DNA of 64,000 nt from positions 27,845,705 through 27,909,704 of the forward strand of contig OZ038320.1 of NCBI GenBank assembly GCA_964035795.1, written 5' to 3'. The DNA comes from Pterobdella sp. o SKG-2022. Taxonomy: Eukaryota; Annelida; Clitellata; Hirudinida; Piscicolidae. Of this stretch, positions 1 to 23,634 are shown one piece after another. Within the stretch, counting starts at the first letter, position 1. The number at the start of each line of letters is the position of its first letter. The notes under the pieces were generated by a model. That model saw only the letters and a program-made list of their open reading frames with translations, searched no databases and was not told the origin of the DNA. Both the position numbers and the translations under genes were made by a program.

Positions 1-110
1 ACGAAGTATGGTGGGAGCTACATGCCAGTTTATGAAATGAAATAATTAAACAACTACTCCTACTGATGATTCATAATACCACTTTAAGTAGTTGCCAAAA
101 TACAGACATC

Positions 111-116
111 TTTATT
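111..116 (-). terminator. Candidate poly(A) signal of PHF5A
   Basis: The plus strand reads TTTATT, which is AATAAA on the minus strand, about 75 bp beyond the PHF5A stop codon. The distance is typical for a short 3' UTR, but no cleavage-site evidence is available. Nothing else is recognisable in 1-191. Confidence 0.5.
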
Positions 117-191
117 CAAATCTTAAAAAATATGGAGCTGCTATGAATTTTAATCCAAATCAATCAGTTCAAGAATTTACAAAGACAAACA

Positions 192-2147
192 TCAACGTTT
201 TTTAAAGCCGTATTTTTTCCGTTCATAGAACAAATCAGTCTTTGCGCTTCCTAGATTCACGATTTTCGGACATCCATCTCTCTGCAAACATTTGTAACTT
301 TAGTTTCAAAAATTTATTTAAACGCCCATTTTGATAGGAAAATAAAGACTATCTAAAGATCCTTACATTTCATATGAAAAGTATTATTCAAAACTAATAT
401 TATTTCCTGAGTATGAGATTAAATTTCATCCAACTTAGCAGCTTTAGTTCATCTGGATAACATAAGACTGCAGTACGAGACATTCAGGTATCGTTGTCAT
501 TGAAGGAAAAGTGCCAGATGGATATTTAATTCCAAACATTATCAAGGTGGATGTAAGCTAGATTAGACATCCTTTGAAAGTATTAGCCCCAAATAATAGG
601 AGTCACTTCTTTTGATAAAGTGAAAGCAATTAACCTTTTCATAAAGTTTGAAAGAAATGGCTGAACTCTGTTTACTTCATTTACTGGAAAATACACAGCA
701 GTATGATATAAAATTAATGATAAGCTAGAATGAGTATTTCCATAAACTTCTCAAATAAGTACTGAGGAAAAAACTTCATTGAGCTTTTCAAATAAAAAGT
801 GAAAAAAAAAGTATTGGATAGGAAAAACAAAAACTGAAAAAGAAGAAAAACTGCCTTCAAAAGCATTGCATCTTATTCAGCATTAGTTCATGGTATTTGA
901 TGGAAACGACAGAGACTAAGCATCATTATAAATTTTCAGCATCTTTATGCTCACAAAATAAAATTGCATTATAGATATGATTTTTTATTCATTTAAGGAT
1001 TCAAAATAAGATAGACTAAATAATATATATAAGAGATGTGGCAACATCTTGATGTCATAGCAGATAACAACATAATTGACAACAAATTAAACTAAACGAG
1101 TGATATAGAAATAAAACCAAATGAAACACTCACATCCTTCTCAGTGACAGTGCACTCAGCACAGTAGTAAGCATCAGAAACACCAGGACCCCCGCATATG
1201 GCGCATCTTCCTGTTGGTGGTTAATGTAGGGTTAATGAAAGAGTTGTTAATATGCTTTGCTGTGTCAAAAACATAACCTTTAAAACTACATTAACTAGAT
1301 AAGTGAATGAAATTTTAATTTTAGCCAAAAGATACAAAAACATACAGTTTGAAAAAATACTCAAATGTTTGCAAGACATTTTTTCCAATGTTGAAATTTT
1401 ATGAAAGCATAAAGATATTGAACCTTGATAGGAGCCATAGTTGCACTCATCACATATCCTGACCAAGGTAATGGACCTCACATACGAGTCACAAATCACA
1501 CACTTGCCATCACCTGAGATTGTTGAAAAAGCGTTTGAATGGTTTGGATCAATGAGAATGTGATTATTTGTGAAAATTTTAGTTTAATTCTGTTTTTTTT
1601 TAAATTAGTTTTAAATGAACTAGTTTTTATAAAAATATGCTCACATTTTTCGCAAAGCCTCCCAATAGCTGAAAATAAAAGTTCAAGTATTGAAAGGTAA
1701 GTTTAAAAATATAAAAAACTACGGTTGTTTGAAATTAATTTAGTGTACGAAATTTTTGGCAAGTCCAGCTTAAGTTATCAATTAAAGTTTGTTTAGGAAT
1801 AACGCATTTTATTTTATATTCTTTCAAAGTATTAGTTAGGAAGAGTTCTCGTTTATTAAACGTTGGAAAAAAAAAGTAAAAATTGAATATATTTTATCAA
1901 ACTAAAATAAAAAACACAAAAATTACTTAAAACTAAATATTTTTATAAAAAAAGTTTTGAAAAAGATACTGTTAATGAAAAGGTTGGTAATATGTAAAAT
2001 TAAAATATTTAGTGTACAGTGACTTTTGAAACGTATAAATTTTTGATGAATTTTATAAATTAAATATTTGAAACTGTAGAAAAACTTTCACTCACCAACA
2101 CCGGGCTGTTTGCGGCAGAAAATTAAATCTGGATGGTGTTTCGCCAT
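192..2147 (-). CDS. PHF5A: PHF5A, PHD-finger-like SF3b subunit
   Basis: Five exons on the minus strand (2147-2096, 1668-1645, 1513-1424, 1210-1134, 281-192) join in phase to a 110-residue protein, exactly the usual length of PHF5A/Rds3/SF3b14b. It starts [16 protein letters not shown] and ends with the family's basic [10 protein letters not shown]. The zinc-binding cysteines appear in CEKC, CVIC, CDEC, CAIC and the later YYCAEC pairs, spread over exons 2-4. Family knowledge: PHF5A is a zinc-knot scaffold of the U2 snRNP SF3b complex and helps form the branch-point adenosine pocket in the nucleus. All introns are GT-AG (427, 131, 213 and 852 bp). The start is fixed by conservation of the N-terminus. 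It is divergently arranged with ZCCHC24. Identity is near certain; only the UTR ends are unknown. Confidence 0.97.
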
Positions 2148-3468
2148 TTGTTTAGCAAGGAACAATTACGACAAAGACAATGAAATTTTTTTAAAAAAAA
2201 TTGAAAATTCATTTTTAGATGTTTTTTTTTATTTTAAAGACATAAAAACTTTTATGTGTTTGTAATTTTAGTTCAAAAACTTTGTTATAATTTTTTAACT
2301 TGACATTTTTTTGGATTTTTCAATTTTAATCAAAATATAAGTTTCGAAAAAAATATGAAAATATTTCACTATTATTTTAGTTTTTTTTTTAATTTGTTGA
2401 AAATTTCATGAATATCAATTTATCACACAAAAGACCAATTAATTTTTTAATTGATATAAATAAATATACTTTTTAGCTTTTGTTTAATGTTTTATAACTA
2501 CCAGACATAAAATTAAAAAAGTTTGATGCCTCACATATTCACCTTTACATAACCAAAATGCAAGTCTGGCTTTTACAATGGATCTATAAGAAAAATGATT
2601 TTTGACGGCCATTCTCCAAAAATATTAATAAATTTATTACATATAAATCAAAATTCAACTTGCTAAAAATCTTTGGTTGAGAAATTTTTTATTTTAGTAT
2701 AAAATTGGTATTTAGAAAAATGGATAATTTTAGTCATTTCATGAACTTTATCGTGAGAAATAGATGAATAATCAAATTCAATTGATTCAAAGTTTCAGTA
2801 CATTCTGAAACTTCATTTATGCCAGTGAATTTTCACGCTATAAAACAACATGTAAAAAGTTTATTTATAAATTCTCAGCATTTTTTATCAATAATATTCA
2901 AACACTGAGTTTTCAAAGTTGTTAGAATTAATTTTATTAAAAATCCTGATCATCTCATGCTGTCAAAGTCATTCAGAGTAAAATTACGGCCAACGTCTTA
3001 TTAAAGACAGACAATAAACAGATCTATATTTTATCGAGTATAGTTTTTCAAATAAGTTATCATCTCTTTTATTTATAAGCCACAGAGTGAAAGACACATC
3101 AGAACAACTTGTAGAAGCTTCAAATACACTACTGTGTTTAATCGAATAAGATATTTTATACGAGAATTTTCTGCTAAAACAATCAAAACACTTCAAAAAC
3201 AAGAAAGAATTCTAAGAATCGTTCAACGCCATCACACACAAACGCACATTCGAACTGACCCTTATCTTTAACATGCAGCCACCTCCATTATTTTTCACAT
3301 TTCATACTTGCCAGCCGCTATTTAAAGAGCCGATGAAACAAAAGCCTGTGAGAAAGTTTGATTCCATCAAGTTTTATAACTTTTGAAGATGTTTGTTCAA
3401 GTTTGAAAGTTTTTATAAGTTCTTGTTTGAAGAGTAGTTTTCATTGAAGTTTATAACCTCGAGCCAAA
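2148..3468. promoter_or_regulatory. Divergent intergenic region PHF5A / ZCCHC24
   Basis: This 1.3 kb stretch separates the start codons of two oppositely directed genes and must hold the 5' UTRs and promoters of both, unless an untranslated exon lies elsewhere. It is AT-rich with long A and T runs up to about 2900. The part nearest ZCCHC24 (3200-3330) is less AT-rich. No convincing TATA box or other named element could be assigned. Confidence 0.4.
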
Positions 3469-12685
<9,217 letters not shown>

Positions 12686-14389
12686 TGTTCTCTTGTTTTT
12701 TTTTGTTGTTGATTTTCTGTTTTTTGTGTGTGTTTTTATGTTTTTTTTTTGTTTTTATGTGTTATTATGATTTTTTTTGTGTTTTTATGAAGTTTTATTT
12801 TTTCACTTTAATTTCGTGCTTTATTGTTCTGTATTGTTTGTTTTGCCGTTTGGTTTTTTATTGTATTGTTTATGTTATGCTTCCTGGCCGTACTTTGTTG
12901 TAAAGTTACTTTTTTTCAATATTATTATTTTTTTGAATGTATTTTTGTATCATTTTGTTGCTCCCAAGTATGTTCAATGTTCAGCTTGTATATTTTCAAG
13001 ACAGATTTTTTTTGTCTGCGTTAATATGCTTATATCTTTTCATTTATTTCATATATTTTATTGGAATTTAAGATAGTAAAGCTTTATTTAATATTAATAG
13101 TTTTGTTGTAGTTATCATAAGTCATGTATTATATATTTTTAATCTTAGTTATGTCCATGTTTGGGACTTCTATAACACTCACGTTATATCTTTTGCTGTG
13201 TTTATATCTATTTACTTGTTCTGTTCTCTTTTTCTGTTATTACTTGTGTTTATATATTTTTTGATTCTGTTTGAGTATAAGTTTTTTCTCTTATTTTTTA
13301 TAATATTTTCTTTAATACTATTTATCTTTCCTCTATCATTCTCTACATTTTTCACCTCAAAAATTTTTTTCACACGATGTTTCTATAAAACCCTCATTTA
13401 AACTTTCACTAACAAGTTGAATGTCATTTGCGCCTTAACAATGGAAATACTACCATTTTTTCCTTCTTTACACTGTCATATCATACGTCCCTATGGCATC
13501 TTTTTGTATATTTTCTGCCTTTGACCAAATACTGGACCAAAAAAATGGGATTTACTATTTATCTTTTATGGTGTAATTAGGGTTTTTTGTTAATAATTTT
13601 AATATTAAAATTATTATTTTTATTATTATTTTTTAATATATTTTTTATTATTTTATTATTACTATTATCTTTTTTCTATTGTTATTCTAATCGGTATATC
13701 TATAATTACTGCTCTCAAATATTGCTGTATTCAAATTATTTTACATAGAACAAATTTTCAAAGTTTATTGGAATGTTACAAAGCTTTTTTTTTAGTCAAA
13801 AATTATAAAGTCTGCTCTCTGTTTAAAAAGATATAATTTTGAAAGATAAATTTTTGGATTTCATGTAGCAGTGTTTCTGTTATTTTTATTGCGTTACAGT
13901 GTTCGTTGAAAATTATTCTAAAATATCATATTCATTAAGTCTTCATTATTTTTACCACAATGGTTGATGAAGTTTTTTGGTATACATATATTGACTTGAT
14001 CATCAAATTATCGTCAAAACTAGAGCGTCTCTTCATGCAGTATTTAACCGAACGTTCAGTATCAAACTTCAGTATTTCTGATTATCCACATAAACTAATT
14101 AATATTTTGATAGAAACACTATTTAAGAAGAGTGTATGTATTTAAAAAATATTCAAAACATCTTTTCATAATCGTTCTAGTATTAAGCGCTATACAATTC
14201 GATCCTTCATATAAAACCCAAAAACAAAAATGAAAGCCTTCATTATGCTGTAGAATTGTTCCACTCTTTTAATGCCTTTGATTTCTTGCCGTTATTTTCA
14301 CAGTGTAGATATTCTTATGTATATTGGATCACTGATACGCACCGCTATTATCTTTATCAGCCTTTCACTTATGATGCTTCTGATCACAT

Positions 14390-15290
14390 CCACACAGATT
14401 CAACACATACAAACATGCACACAAACATAAAGTTTATAAAAATATAATCACGCACACATATACACATTCACGCTCAGGCATAGATGTATATTCACACACA
14501 AAAGAAAATTCTTATGCTAACGTAACTATTATGAAAAATTAACCCATCTACAGAAATGTATGAAAATAACTTAGGCAAAAAACTTAAAAGTCAAACCCCT
14601 AAACGAAACATTTAAGCATAACCATAAAAGTATAATCACACAATCACCAACACAAACAAATAACCAACCAAATAAACACCGACATAAACATAGACATTAA
14701 AACATACAAACAAATCAACACTTGAGAACTACATGAAAAAATAAAAATAATCAAAACAAATAAAACCACATTACAAACATAACCACAACATAAACACACG
14801 CGCACACATAAACAAACTCAAAAACCAATTGGGATAAAGTGCCTCTCTCAACGAACAGATAAGGTTTCATGCACTCTTCTCACACGTGCACAACCCCACA
14901 TAAACACATACATAACCAAATATACACACATACATAACTGTTTATACACACGCACATAACACGTACACACAGCTTATGAATCAAAATAGACTATTAAAAC
15001 AAAAGTACGTATACAGGCATTTCTAAACACATGCATACATCAATTACACACTTACATAAACATACACAATCTACATTCACCCATCCTCTTTGACGCTGAC
15101 AATCAACACAATCCAAATTTATCATGTATGAACACACGCGCATAAGACTTCATCACACACGTCCTAGAGTTAACACACATTCAGCATATTTGACACATTC
15201 AACACACGTACGCAAACACTCGCACACATAAATAAGCTCACAAACTTACACAGACATACACACACTCACAAAATCATACTTAAAGACATA
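14390..15290 (+). repeat. Degenerate CA-rich block
   Basis: About 0.9 kb of interspersed CACACA, ACATAC and ACATAA words with no fixed period, similar in texture to the block in ZCCHC24 intron 3. No coding potential is seen. Confidence 0.7.
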
Positions 15291-18200
15291 AAGATGGTTG
15301 AATTTCAAAATATTTTTGAACTTATGTGTAACGAAATATCCATGTAATTTGCTTATTTCATTATTTTAATTATTTTTTTATTTTTCTTTTTTTTTCTATT
15401 TTTATTACTTTATTAAGTTTTATATTATTTCATAAAATTTCTTAAAAAATTCGAAACTAATTCACAATATAAAAATAATTGTGTTACTTTTTGTTTATTT
15501 ATTATTTATGTTATTAGACACTCTATATTTGCCTCAGAATAGCAGTACATCTCTATTCATACACATTAGATTACACAGAAGTTTTGTGAATGAGAGGCTT
15601 GGAAGAGCTGCAGTTAACAAAAAAGTATGAGTCAATGAAAAGCATTATTTTAATTTGAAAATCAGAAAGAATTAAATTGTATTTAATAAAAACTTTGAGC
15701 TAAAAATAGATGTGTTTGAAAAATATGAGAAATTTTATGACTTTAAACATGTAGAAAGTTATAGCGGGTGAAGTTTGGATTGAATGAAGGCTTTTAATAT
15801 AACATTAAATTGGAAAAAAACAAAATGAAATTGAATGAACAAAGTTAAATAATGAACGTTTGAGATTAAAAGTTAGAATCTTAATTATTAGAAAAATGGA
15901 AACATTTTTTTTGACTGAAAACATGAAGGTAATAATCAAATAAAAAAATTAATCATAAAAATAATTTTAAAAACAATTAAAAAAAAGTAATAAAATTAAT
16001 TTGAAAAAATAGAAAAAAAAATAACGATAATAATAAAAAAATTTTAAAAATAATTTTAATAAAAAATTTTTAAAATAATAAATTTTGACAAAAATAAAAA
16101 TTTATTTAAAAACTATAAAAGCCCAACTTCAAACAAAAAACTGACAAATTTACGATAAAAAATCAATGCATGGAACATAAGGAAATATAAAATTAAAAAT
16201 GGGGACTCAATAATAGCAACAATAATTTTAAAAAATTCTAAACATCAAAATAAAAGTTAATAATATAATAACACAACAAGTGTTAGTGAACCATTGTTGC
16301 CTAATAAGTTAAATGATGCCAGTGACTCATAATTATGATGCTAAATCTTATATCTCACAATCTTATTGTTTTCATTCTTTTTGTTTTTTTTTATTGCTTT
16401 TTTTACTGTTTACTATTATTATTATCATTGTATTCTTTTTCTCGTTATTGTTTTTACTCTCATTATCGCTATTCTTGTTTATTTTATATATAAATTCTTT
16501 TATTTTCTTACAAGGTTATAATCCTTTTATTAAGGTTTATAAAAATTGTTTTTGTTATGATATTTTTTAATTTTGATTAAATATACAATTTAGATTCAAA
16601 AACGCCCTTGTGAACCAAGTTTTTCATAAATGAAACACAAATAGTGAAAAAATTAGCTAAATGAAATCTCATAAAAAAATGCATAAAAACTATCAATCAA
16701 ATAAATATATTTGAAAAATAAATAAAAAAAACTAAGTAAAAAATAAAGCATATAATGAAATAAATAGTCCAAAAAAATATATGTTTAAAAGTAACATTAG
16801 ATAAAATACAAGACTTTCAGCAACTGATACATTGTCCAAATCATCTCTTTACTTCATCAAATGCAATCAAAAAGAAAATCAAAAACTTTTTTTTCATTTT
16901 TAATGCCATGAAGATGTGTTATGATAAAATTAATTTTATGCCTATTTTCAATGCTTTTTGATTTTTTGCAGCTATTTAATAGTTAACTGCAATAATAATT
17001 ATATGATATTAGTTATAGGGAAATTGCAATAGGGCTTTAGTATTTTTGATTGACTTGAAATTTCAACTGGTTTTAAATGCAAAACTTTCAATCATTATAA
17101 TGCAAAAAACAATAATCACTATTAATATACTCACACAAAAACTAAAACTATTAATAAAAACATGAATTTTATCAAAAACAAAAAAATGATGAAATAAAAG
17201 CAATAATAAATGAAACAATAAATACATCATTAACAACAGCAATAATCAAAAATAGGTCAAAAGTAAACCAAAGCCTGGGTTGTATGTCGACGTGAAACTA
17301 GCAAGTGGATAATGCTATTTGTTTAAAATGTTATGATTATCTTGATCAACCAATTGTCTTAACGACTTCTTTCATTCTGACCTGATTTATGGCTTTAGGG
17401 GGTTTGATTGGCTGTTTTGGAGTTTGTTTCTGTAAATAACAGCTTTCAATAGATTTTTATTATTTTTGAAATGAAATTAGTTTATTTTGCTAGTTTTTAA
17501 ACTAAATTTATTTTTTATTAAAAAAATTTTTTGTAATAAAATCTTTTCTTTAGTAGCCAAAGAAATAATTCAAAATGTTGTTTTTTAATGAAAAATTGAA
17601 ACTTATTTTCTATTTTTTTATAATGACTCTTACAGTTCAATGTATTTTTAATTATTGCCATCAATATTTTTTCCTATTTCACTATTATTGTTATTAATAA
17701 AAGTCATTTTTTTTATTATTATTATAATTGTTATTATTATCATCATCAAAAACATGTCTCCATCAACCAGCTATGAGCAATACTAAAATGTTTACATAAC
17801 ATGCCAAAATGTAATGAGAGTTTGTATTAGTTAACATATATTCTCCCAAATACACATATTATCTCAGTATTTCCTATTAATCGCTTCAATAGTCTTTAAT
17901 TTCCAATGTATTTCAATTAAATTCTAAAGTAGAGATTCATGCAGTGTTTTTTGTGTTAATGATGGACCTGGATATAATCGAACTATGATTAATTTATATT
18001 AATTCAACTAATAACGGAATTCAATGGTATATATAGATTATCTTATTATTCAGTGTATCATTATATACCCTTTATCATATATTATATGTTATTTTTATTT
18101 AGTTATTAACCGCATAATACTTGCTACGAGTTTTCTTTTATGGCAGATTACATTACACGTTATGAAAGATGAATCAATGCGGTTTCCAAAGTTTTCAAAG

Positions 18201-20616
18201 ATTGTCTCACAAAAAGCTTTAATTGTCATATAACAAGTGTTTTTGTTTGATGTAACATGAATTTTTAATCTTTTTTATATAGACTACCCCTAAAGCGTTT
18301 TGTGCAAGTTATCGTTGTTGATAATAGGGAAAAATATAAGTGTATAAAATGAAACATTTAACAGATATTTACATAATTATTGATTGTTTGACTCATGCTC
18401 ATTATTATGAATTAAAATCATAACTATTATTTGCTTATTAGTCTATTTTTTGGTTATAATTATTATTTTCAATTAAGTGTAAAAAATTATTTTTCATTCT
18501 TTTTTAATCTTTATCTTAACACTTGTATTATTAGTATTATGAACCGTTATACTGCGTACATACGTGAACGTGAGATAGACAATGTACTAATAAAAAAAAC
18601 ACCAAGTATTCAATATATATCCTCCAAGTTTAAATATTAATAAAGTTTTTATGTTGTAAAGTATGTTATTCGCTAGTATTATAAATACTAACAATAAAAA
18701 ATCTACTAGTAGAATATATAATTGAATATAAGAATATTTTCATTAGTATACACTATAGTTAAAGCAGAATGACATAAAAGTACGAGAAGCTAGTATACAT
18801 ACTGTGTAATAAATACAATTAAATTGGCTATCAGATGGCTTCAAGCGTTTTATATTCGATTCACTTTCCAATCGGTTTTTTAACTGGTTCTTGCTTGCAT
18901 ACGTCTCAATGACTTTGAGCAGGTTTCAAAAGATGGTTATTTTATGTTGTAAACTATATAGACTTTTTGCATGTATACTACAATATACTATTGTGTAGTA
19001 CTTTATCCTCTGTAATGTATTTCCATTGCATCGCGAAGAACTTTGAATAATAGCATTATATTTTTTTCGATGTTGTTATATCATTTCGAGCAATTTGATG
19101 TTGGGTATAATACAAGTTTTATAATATCTTCGCCGTTGTTATTATTTCTATAATGATATGCTTTTCCACATTGTGTTGCATATATTACTACGTATAAGTT
19201 GTAACTTGATAACAAAGTGCTTTGTTAATTTGTTTAAGATCTTGCGTTGTTCAGTGCTGATAGTAATAAAATTTAATTGACTTCCAAATTAGTTTTAATG
19301 GCGTTAGGTTAAAAGGATGTGCATTCGGATTATATGCATCATAACAACCTCAAAGTATAGTGGAAACTAGATAAATCTTTATATGTATATAAACATATGG
19401 TATTGATGCTTTAGTATCAACAAGCTTTTGAGTGACCAGTAAAATATTAAAAATATTTTAAGGCTGTTAATAAAAATAATTCATTGCTCGTTGGTATAAT
19501 TTTCCGTAGCGTTGAATTTAAGAGTGGGGTTTCAAAGTTATTTGCTATGATTTACTTTTAAATTGAATAAAAAGGTGCACACACGAAAGCTATTGAAATA
19601 AGTTATCCTAATGTGCTTTTCAAAAGCTTTTTTAAGCCAAAGTTTTGTTCTAAATTTGAGTTTAAAAATTTAAAATTGAAATTAAATATGAATTAAACGT
19701 ATACTAATATCGGAAAAAGACAAAGTTAGTATTAAAAGAATATTCTTGAATCATCTGAAACTAACAATTGAATACATAAAAACGGAATAAAACCAACAAA
19801 ATTCAGTCTATTTCCATGAAAATAGAGTTATAATGGTGATAAAATAATGATAACACTGGTGCTGAAAACACTGACCCACATCTATCCATCTTCTTTTTAT
19901 CAAACTTTTCATAATTCCTCCACTTTTCATGGCTATTGTAAAAGTAATAAATCAAGCGATGTTTTCATCATTAAAATGTTGGAATTGTGTTTATTATGAA
20001 TCAAATGTATTGTTTTTATAGGGTTTAAGATGCTAGTTTGAGTAGGATTATTAGGTTTAATTTTAATTTTTGTAGAGTAATCGCTACAATTAATCATTCA
20101 AAAGTGTTTGAGAACAATATATTAAAACATAAAAAACGACCTGATGTAGAAGTTATTTTTATCGTGATTTAATCGTTCACTTAAAATTTTTTGGTTTCAA
20201 CTTCAAAACGAGAAATTTTCAGACATTCATTTAAAAAAATTATTTTATTTAAAAAATCTACATTAAGTTAAAAAAAAAACTATTGGACAAAGGTACATAC
20301 GATGACTCCAGAAGTTCAAACGCATCATGACCAAATGCTTTGCAGGTGTGAGTGTATATGATTTACCATTGCTTTCAGACCTCGAGCATTATATTCTCAC
20401 CTAGCCTTTAACCTCGATTCAACTTTATCAAACTTATCAGTTTGGTGTAGAGCATTTGATTGATTTGATCTTTTCGTAACTTCAACATTCTTTTAAACAT
20501 AATTTGCTTGTTTTAGGAACTTAATTTTTATTAAATTCCCGACAAATCTATTGTCATCAAAAAATACAACGCAATCCTTCTGAAACTGGCAAACACCACA
20601 AACTATATACACCAAA

Positions 20617-20622
20617 TTTATT
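20617..20622 (-). terminator. Candidate poly(A) signal of RPC7
   Basis: TTTATT on the plus strand reads AATAAA on the minus strand, about 76 bp past the RPC7 stop codon. Confidence 0.45.
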
Positions 20623-20697
20623 AACAAACCAAAAAACAGTAACTTTTATCGTCTATTTATAAACTTTCTCCATCGACCAGTGGGGTTCAGGCCACCC

Positions 20698-22233
20698 TCA
20701 AAAGACAGGTTCATCATTGGAGCCTGCAGAGTCGTAAGCTTCGTTCTCACCATTATCGAAGTAGTTGTCCAAGTAGTCAGCATCCTGTGCATTGGGGGTT
20801 GCATCTTTAAGTGTTTAGTATTATACATTATCTGATTACAATGAAGTGTTGGCTTCAAGCGCTTATTTCTACGCATTAAAAAACATATTGACTGCTGTTT
20901 TTAAGGCAAATTAAAGAAATCAACGTATAATTCTTTTCTTGTAACATATAAGCGACAATTAAATGTACAAGACGTTTGGTGACCAGAAAAAGTGATGGTT
21001 TAAAAGATTATTATAATTTGATAAATACCTCTTCAATTCATTTTGAATATTTTAATAATCCAAAAATCCTTAAAACTTTCATTAAGAAGCATTTCCTCTA
21101 AAACTTTCTATATTAAAAACTATGACATCACTTAATACCATACCTCTTCAAGAGGTCCATCCTCTTCTGCTTCTTCTTCCTCCTCATCTCCATCTTCTTC
21201 TTCGTGATCATCTTCACTTTTTTTTCTTTTTTCTACCTCATCATCTTCTTTAGATACTTCATTTTCTTCAGTGTCTATATGCTGTGGGTTAAAACAATGA
21301 TGCTTTTTGTTTTAATTAAATTTAAATGTTTAGCAACGGTTTATTTTTTGAATCAATATAATGATATTCATATAAAGCACTTTTCAAAGAAAATTGAATC
21401 TATACGTAAGCAATAAAAGCTTTGAAACAATTTTATAAAAATCAGTGGCTAAGTATATGATGATTAGAAAAAAATGTTGAGCAAGTCTTTATGCTAATGA
21501 TGCTTGTAGACAACATTTTTTCCTTAGGTTTTCGATAAAAACATTAATGAAAATAAGAACTTTCGATATTATTTGATCCAAGTCATTGCTTGTTTTTTGT
21601 TTCTTAGTGGGTTGGCTGATCTTTTTAGATTTCCTTTTTCTTAAATCTTCAGGAAGCAATGAATAATCTGAAAAATTTTTTAAATAAATAATTAGAATAT
21701 AATTTTGAACTTTCCATATTAAGTTTTTGCATCAAATTACAAATTTAGCTTTTAGTTTATTTTTTAATATCATAAAAAACATCTTAATAAGGGTGTGAAA
21801 ATTCTCAGAGACTTTGAATGCTAAAAATGGGACAACAACAGTAAAAGGTATTAAAACTAAAACTAGAATACCTGGTATGAATTTTGGTTTGTTTCGCTGG
21901 ATGTATTTGTCAGAATATCTATCAATGTCTTTCTTCGATGAATCATCGTCTAAATAATAACATGATATCTGTGACCAATTTCTTATCTCTTGTTTCATCT
22001 TGACCATCAGTTCGTATTTTGAATCGGTTTTTAATGGCATCGGAGTGAAAAACAATTTCTGAAAGTTTAATTTATATTGTATTGTAAAACAGTTAAAAGT
22101 ATAATTATATTCAAACTATATTAAAAATAACAAATAATGTTATTCCAACAGGATAGTCAGGTGGTGGTTCATGAACTTTAGGAAGATCTTGGAGAGCTCG
22201 AGTTTCTCGAAAATTTTTTTTTCTCCAAGCCAT
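20698..22233 (-). CDS. POLR3G: RNA polymerase III subunit RPC7 (POLR3G/GL, Rpc31 family)
   Basis: Five minus-strand exons (22233-22150, 22058-21872, 21667-21561, 21281-21144, 20784-20698) join in phase to 200 residues. The signature block is FTPMPLKTDSKYELMVKMKQ followed by IDRYSDKYIQRNKPKFIP, matching the Pol III subunit 7 pattern PVPLKT...DIERYSKRY. The middle is Lys-rich (RKRKSKKISQP), then comes a long Glu/Asp-rich stretch, and the end has the typical DADYLDNYFDNGEN motif. Family knowledge: this subunit belongs to the RPC3/RPC6/RPC7 trimer of Pol III needed for initiation in the nucleus. The exon 3 donor (GTTCTT) is weak, but the phase and the next exon agree. The start Met follows the short conserved N-terminus. 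It is head-to-head with the TMED gene. Confidence 0.87.
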
Positions 22234-22623
22234 TCTTCATTTGATTGTTTCACAAAGTTTGTTTACTATGAGCACACACATTTAAAACAATTGAAAACAC
22301 ATTTGTATGAAAGCAAGATTTACTTTTAGAGCATAGACAAAACATAGTTCATAACTTATATTTTTTGAAATAAGTGTTTTTACAATGTTTTTTGAATTAA
22401 AAAATTCCAAAAAGATTTTTTACGGGTATTACTATAGTAAACCAAATAACTAGAACAAACGTTAAAAATTCATTTTCTTTGTGTGACACAAATATTTATT
22501 TTGTAAGTTTATTTTATATACATAGAATTAGACTTATGAGGTAAAAAAATGTTCTATGTATAATTTATTATTTATATAGTAACTTATATTTTAAATAAAT
22601 AAAATATATTTTGTACTAAAAAT
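22234..22623. promoter_or_regulatory. Divergent promoter region RPC7 / TMED
   Basis: Only 390 bp separate the two start codons, so both transcription starts and 5' UTRs must lie here (unless an upstream non-coding exon exists). It is AT-rich; no specific box is convincing. Confidence 0.5.
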
Positions 22624-23634
22624 ATGGAGAGTAATCGGAGAAATTCACCATTTTTAAAAGAATTTGTTTCAGTAATAGTATACTCAACTCTTTTTTGCTT
22701 TTTATCCGCGGAACAAAAATTTACATTTGAAGTGTCACCAGCAACTGAGGAATGTTTCTTTGAAGAAATTCCTGTTGGAACTCAATTGAAAGTCAATTTT
22801 CAAGTTCGTGCACATCTATATATATATATAGTTTAATTTGCAGTTCATTCGTTCATAACTATTTTTATTTGTTCAAAAGGTTTTGAGTGGAGGCAATTTT
22901 GATATAGGCTTCAGTATCTTTGACCCCTTCAACTTTAGAATGGCTTATAATGAGTTAGCAACAAGCAAAATGCATGAGTAAGATCTCTTTATTTTTTCAT
23001 GGATTTTGTTTTCATTGAGTTTTTGTTCACTTCAATCAAATAAATTTCTTTTCTATTTACTTAAGTGATTGGCTCTAATAAGTATACTCAAACATCAAAC
23101 TATCATAAATTTAATTAAATTTTCTTTTAGTGTTGTGGCACATGTGTCTGGAGCATATAAGTTTTGTTTTGACAATTCTCATACTGAATACTTCTCAAAA
23201 AGTGTCTATTTCGACCTCATTTATGAAAATAATACTTCTGAAGAAGATAGGTTCAATGTTAGTGTAGAACACAACTCTGAATTTGAAAATCAACTCACTG
23301 GACTCAAAGTAGGAATAATTTTAATGAACCATAGTTACACAAAAAAAATATTAATTTTTAAAAAATATCAAGAAATTAACTAAAAAATATCACATGATTT
23401 CAGGAAAAAATAGAAAAAATACATCTGGATTTGAAGAAAGTAACAAATCTACAAAATATATTTTCTGCCATTGAAGCAAGGACTCGATCCATTGGAGAAA
23501 ACAACTTTGTCAGGGTTAACTTTCTATCAGCTTTACAGCTATCAGTTCTGTTGGCTAGTGCCCTTCTGTATATTTACCTTATTAGGAACCTCTTTTCTGC
23601 CGACTACCGTAGCAGATCTAAAATGAAGACATAG
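22624..23634 (+). CDS. TMED: p24/TMED cargo receptor (TMED1/5-like, gamma class)
   Basis: Four exons (22624-22803, 22880-22977, 23131-23308, 23404-23634) join in phase to 228 residues, the normal p24 length. A hydrophobic signal segment (about residues 14-28) precedes a GOLD domain with KFTFEVSPATEECFFEEIP and a second cysteine in SGAYKFCFDNS. A heptad region (about 150-190) includes IFSAIEARTRSIGENN, followed by one membrane span (about 196-214) and a short cytosolic tail. Family knowledge: p24 proteins cycle in COPI/COPII vesicles between ER and Golgi and select cargo such as GPI-anchored proteins. The tail is basic but lacks a clear terminal KKXX signal. The class assignment within TMED is tentative; family membership is firm. 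Confidence 0.93.

Larger units (their letters stand above)
12686..20697. other. 8 kb gene-free spacer after ZCCHC24
   Basis: The first ~700 bp is very T-rich and is probably 3' UTR and flank of ZCCHC24. The tail ends of ZCCHC24 and RPC7 converge across this stretch. A CA-rich block is listed separately (14390-15290). The rest is AT-rich with no exon that I could tie to a known protein. A 61-codon open frame at 13960 and others near 16313, 18024 and 18431 have neither domain nor splice context. A slightly less AT-rich patch with two CCAAT-type boxes sits near 17340-17415. Confidence 0.6.

Noticed and set aside
13960..14145. 61-codon frame starting MVDEVFWYTYID
   Set aside because: No homology or neighbouring exon; left as part of the spacer description.
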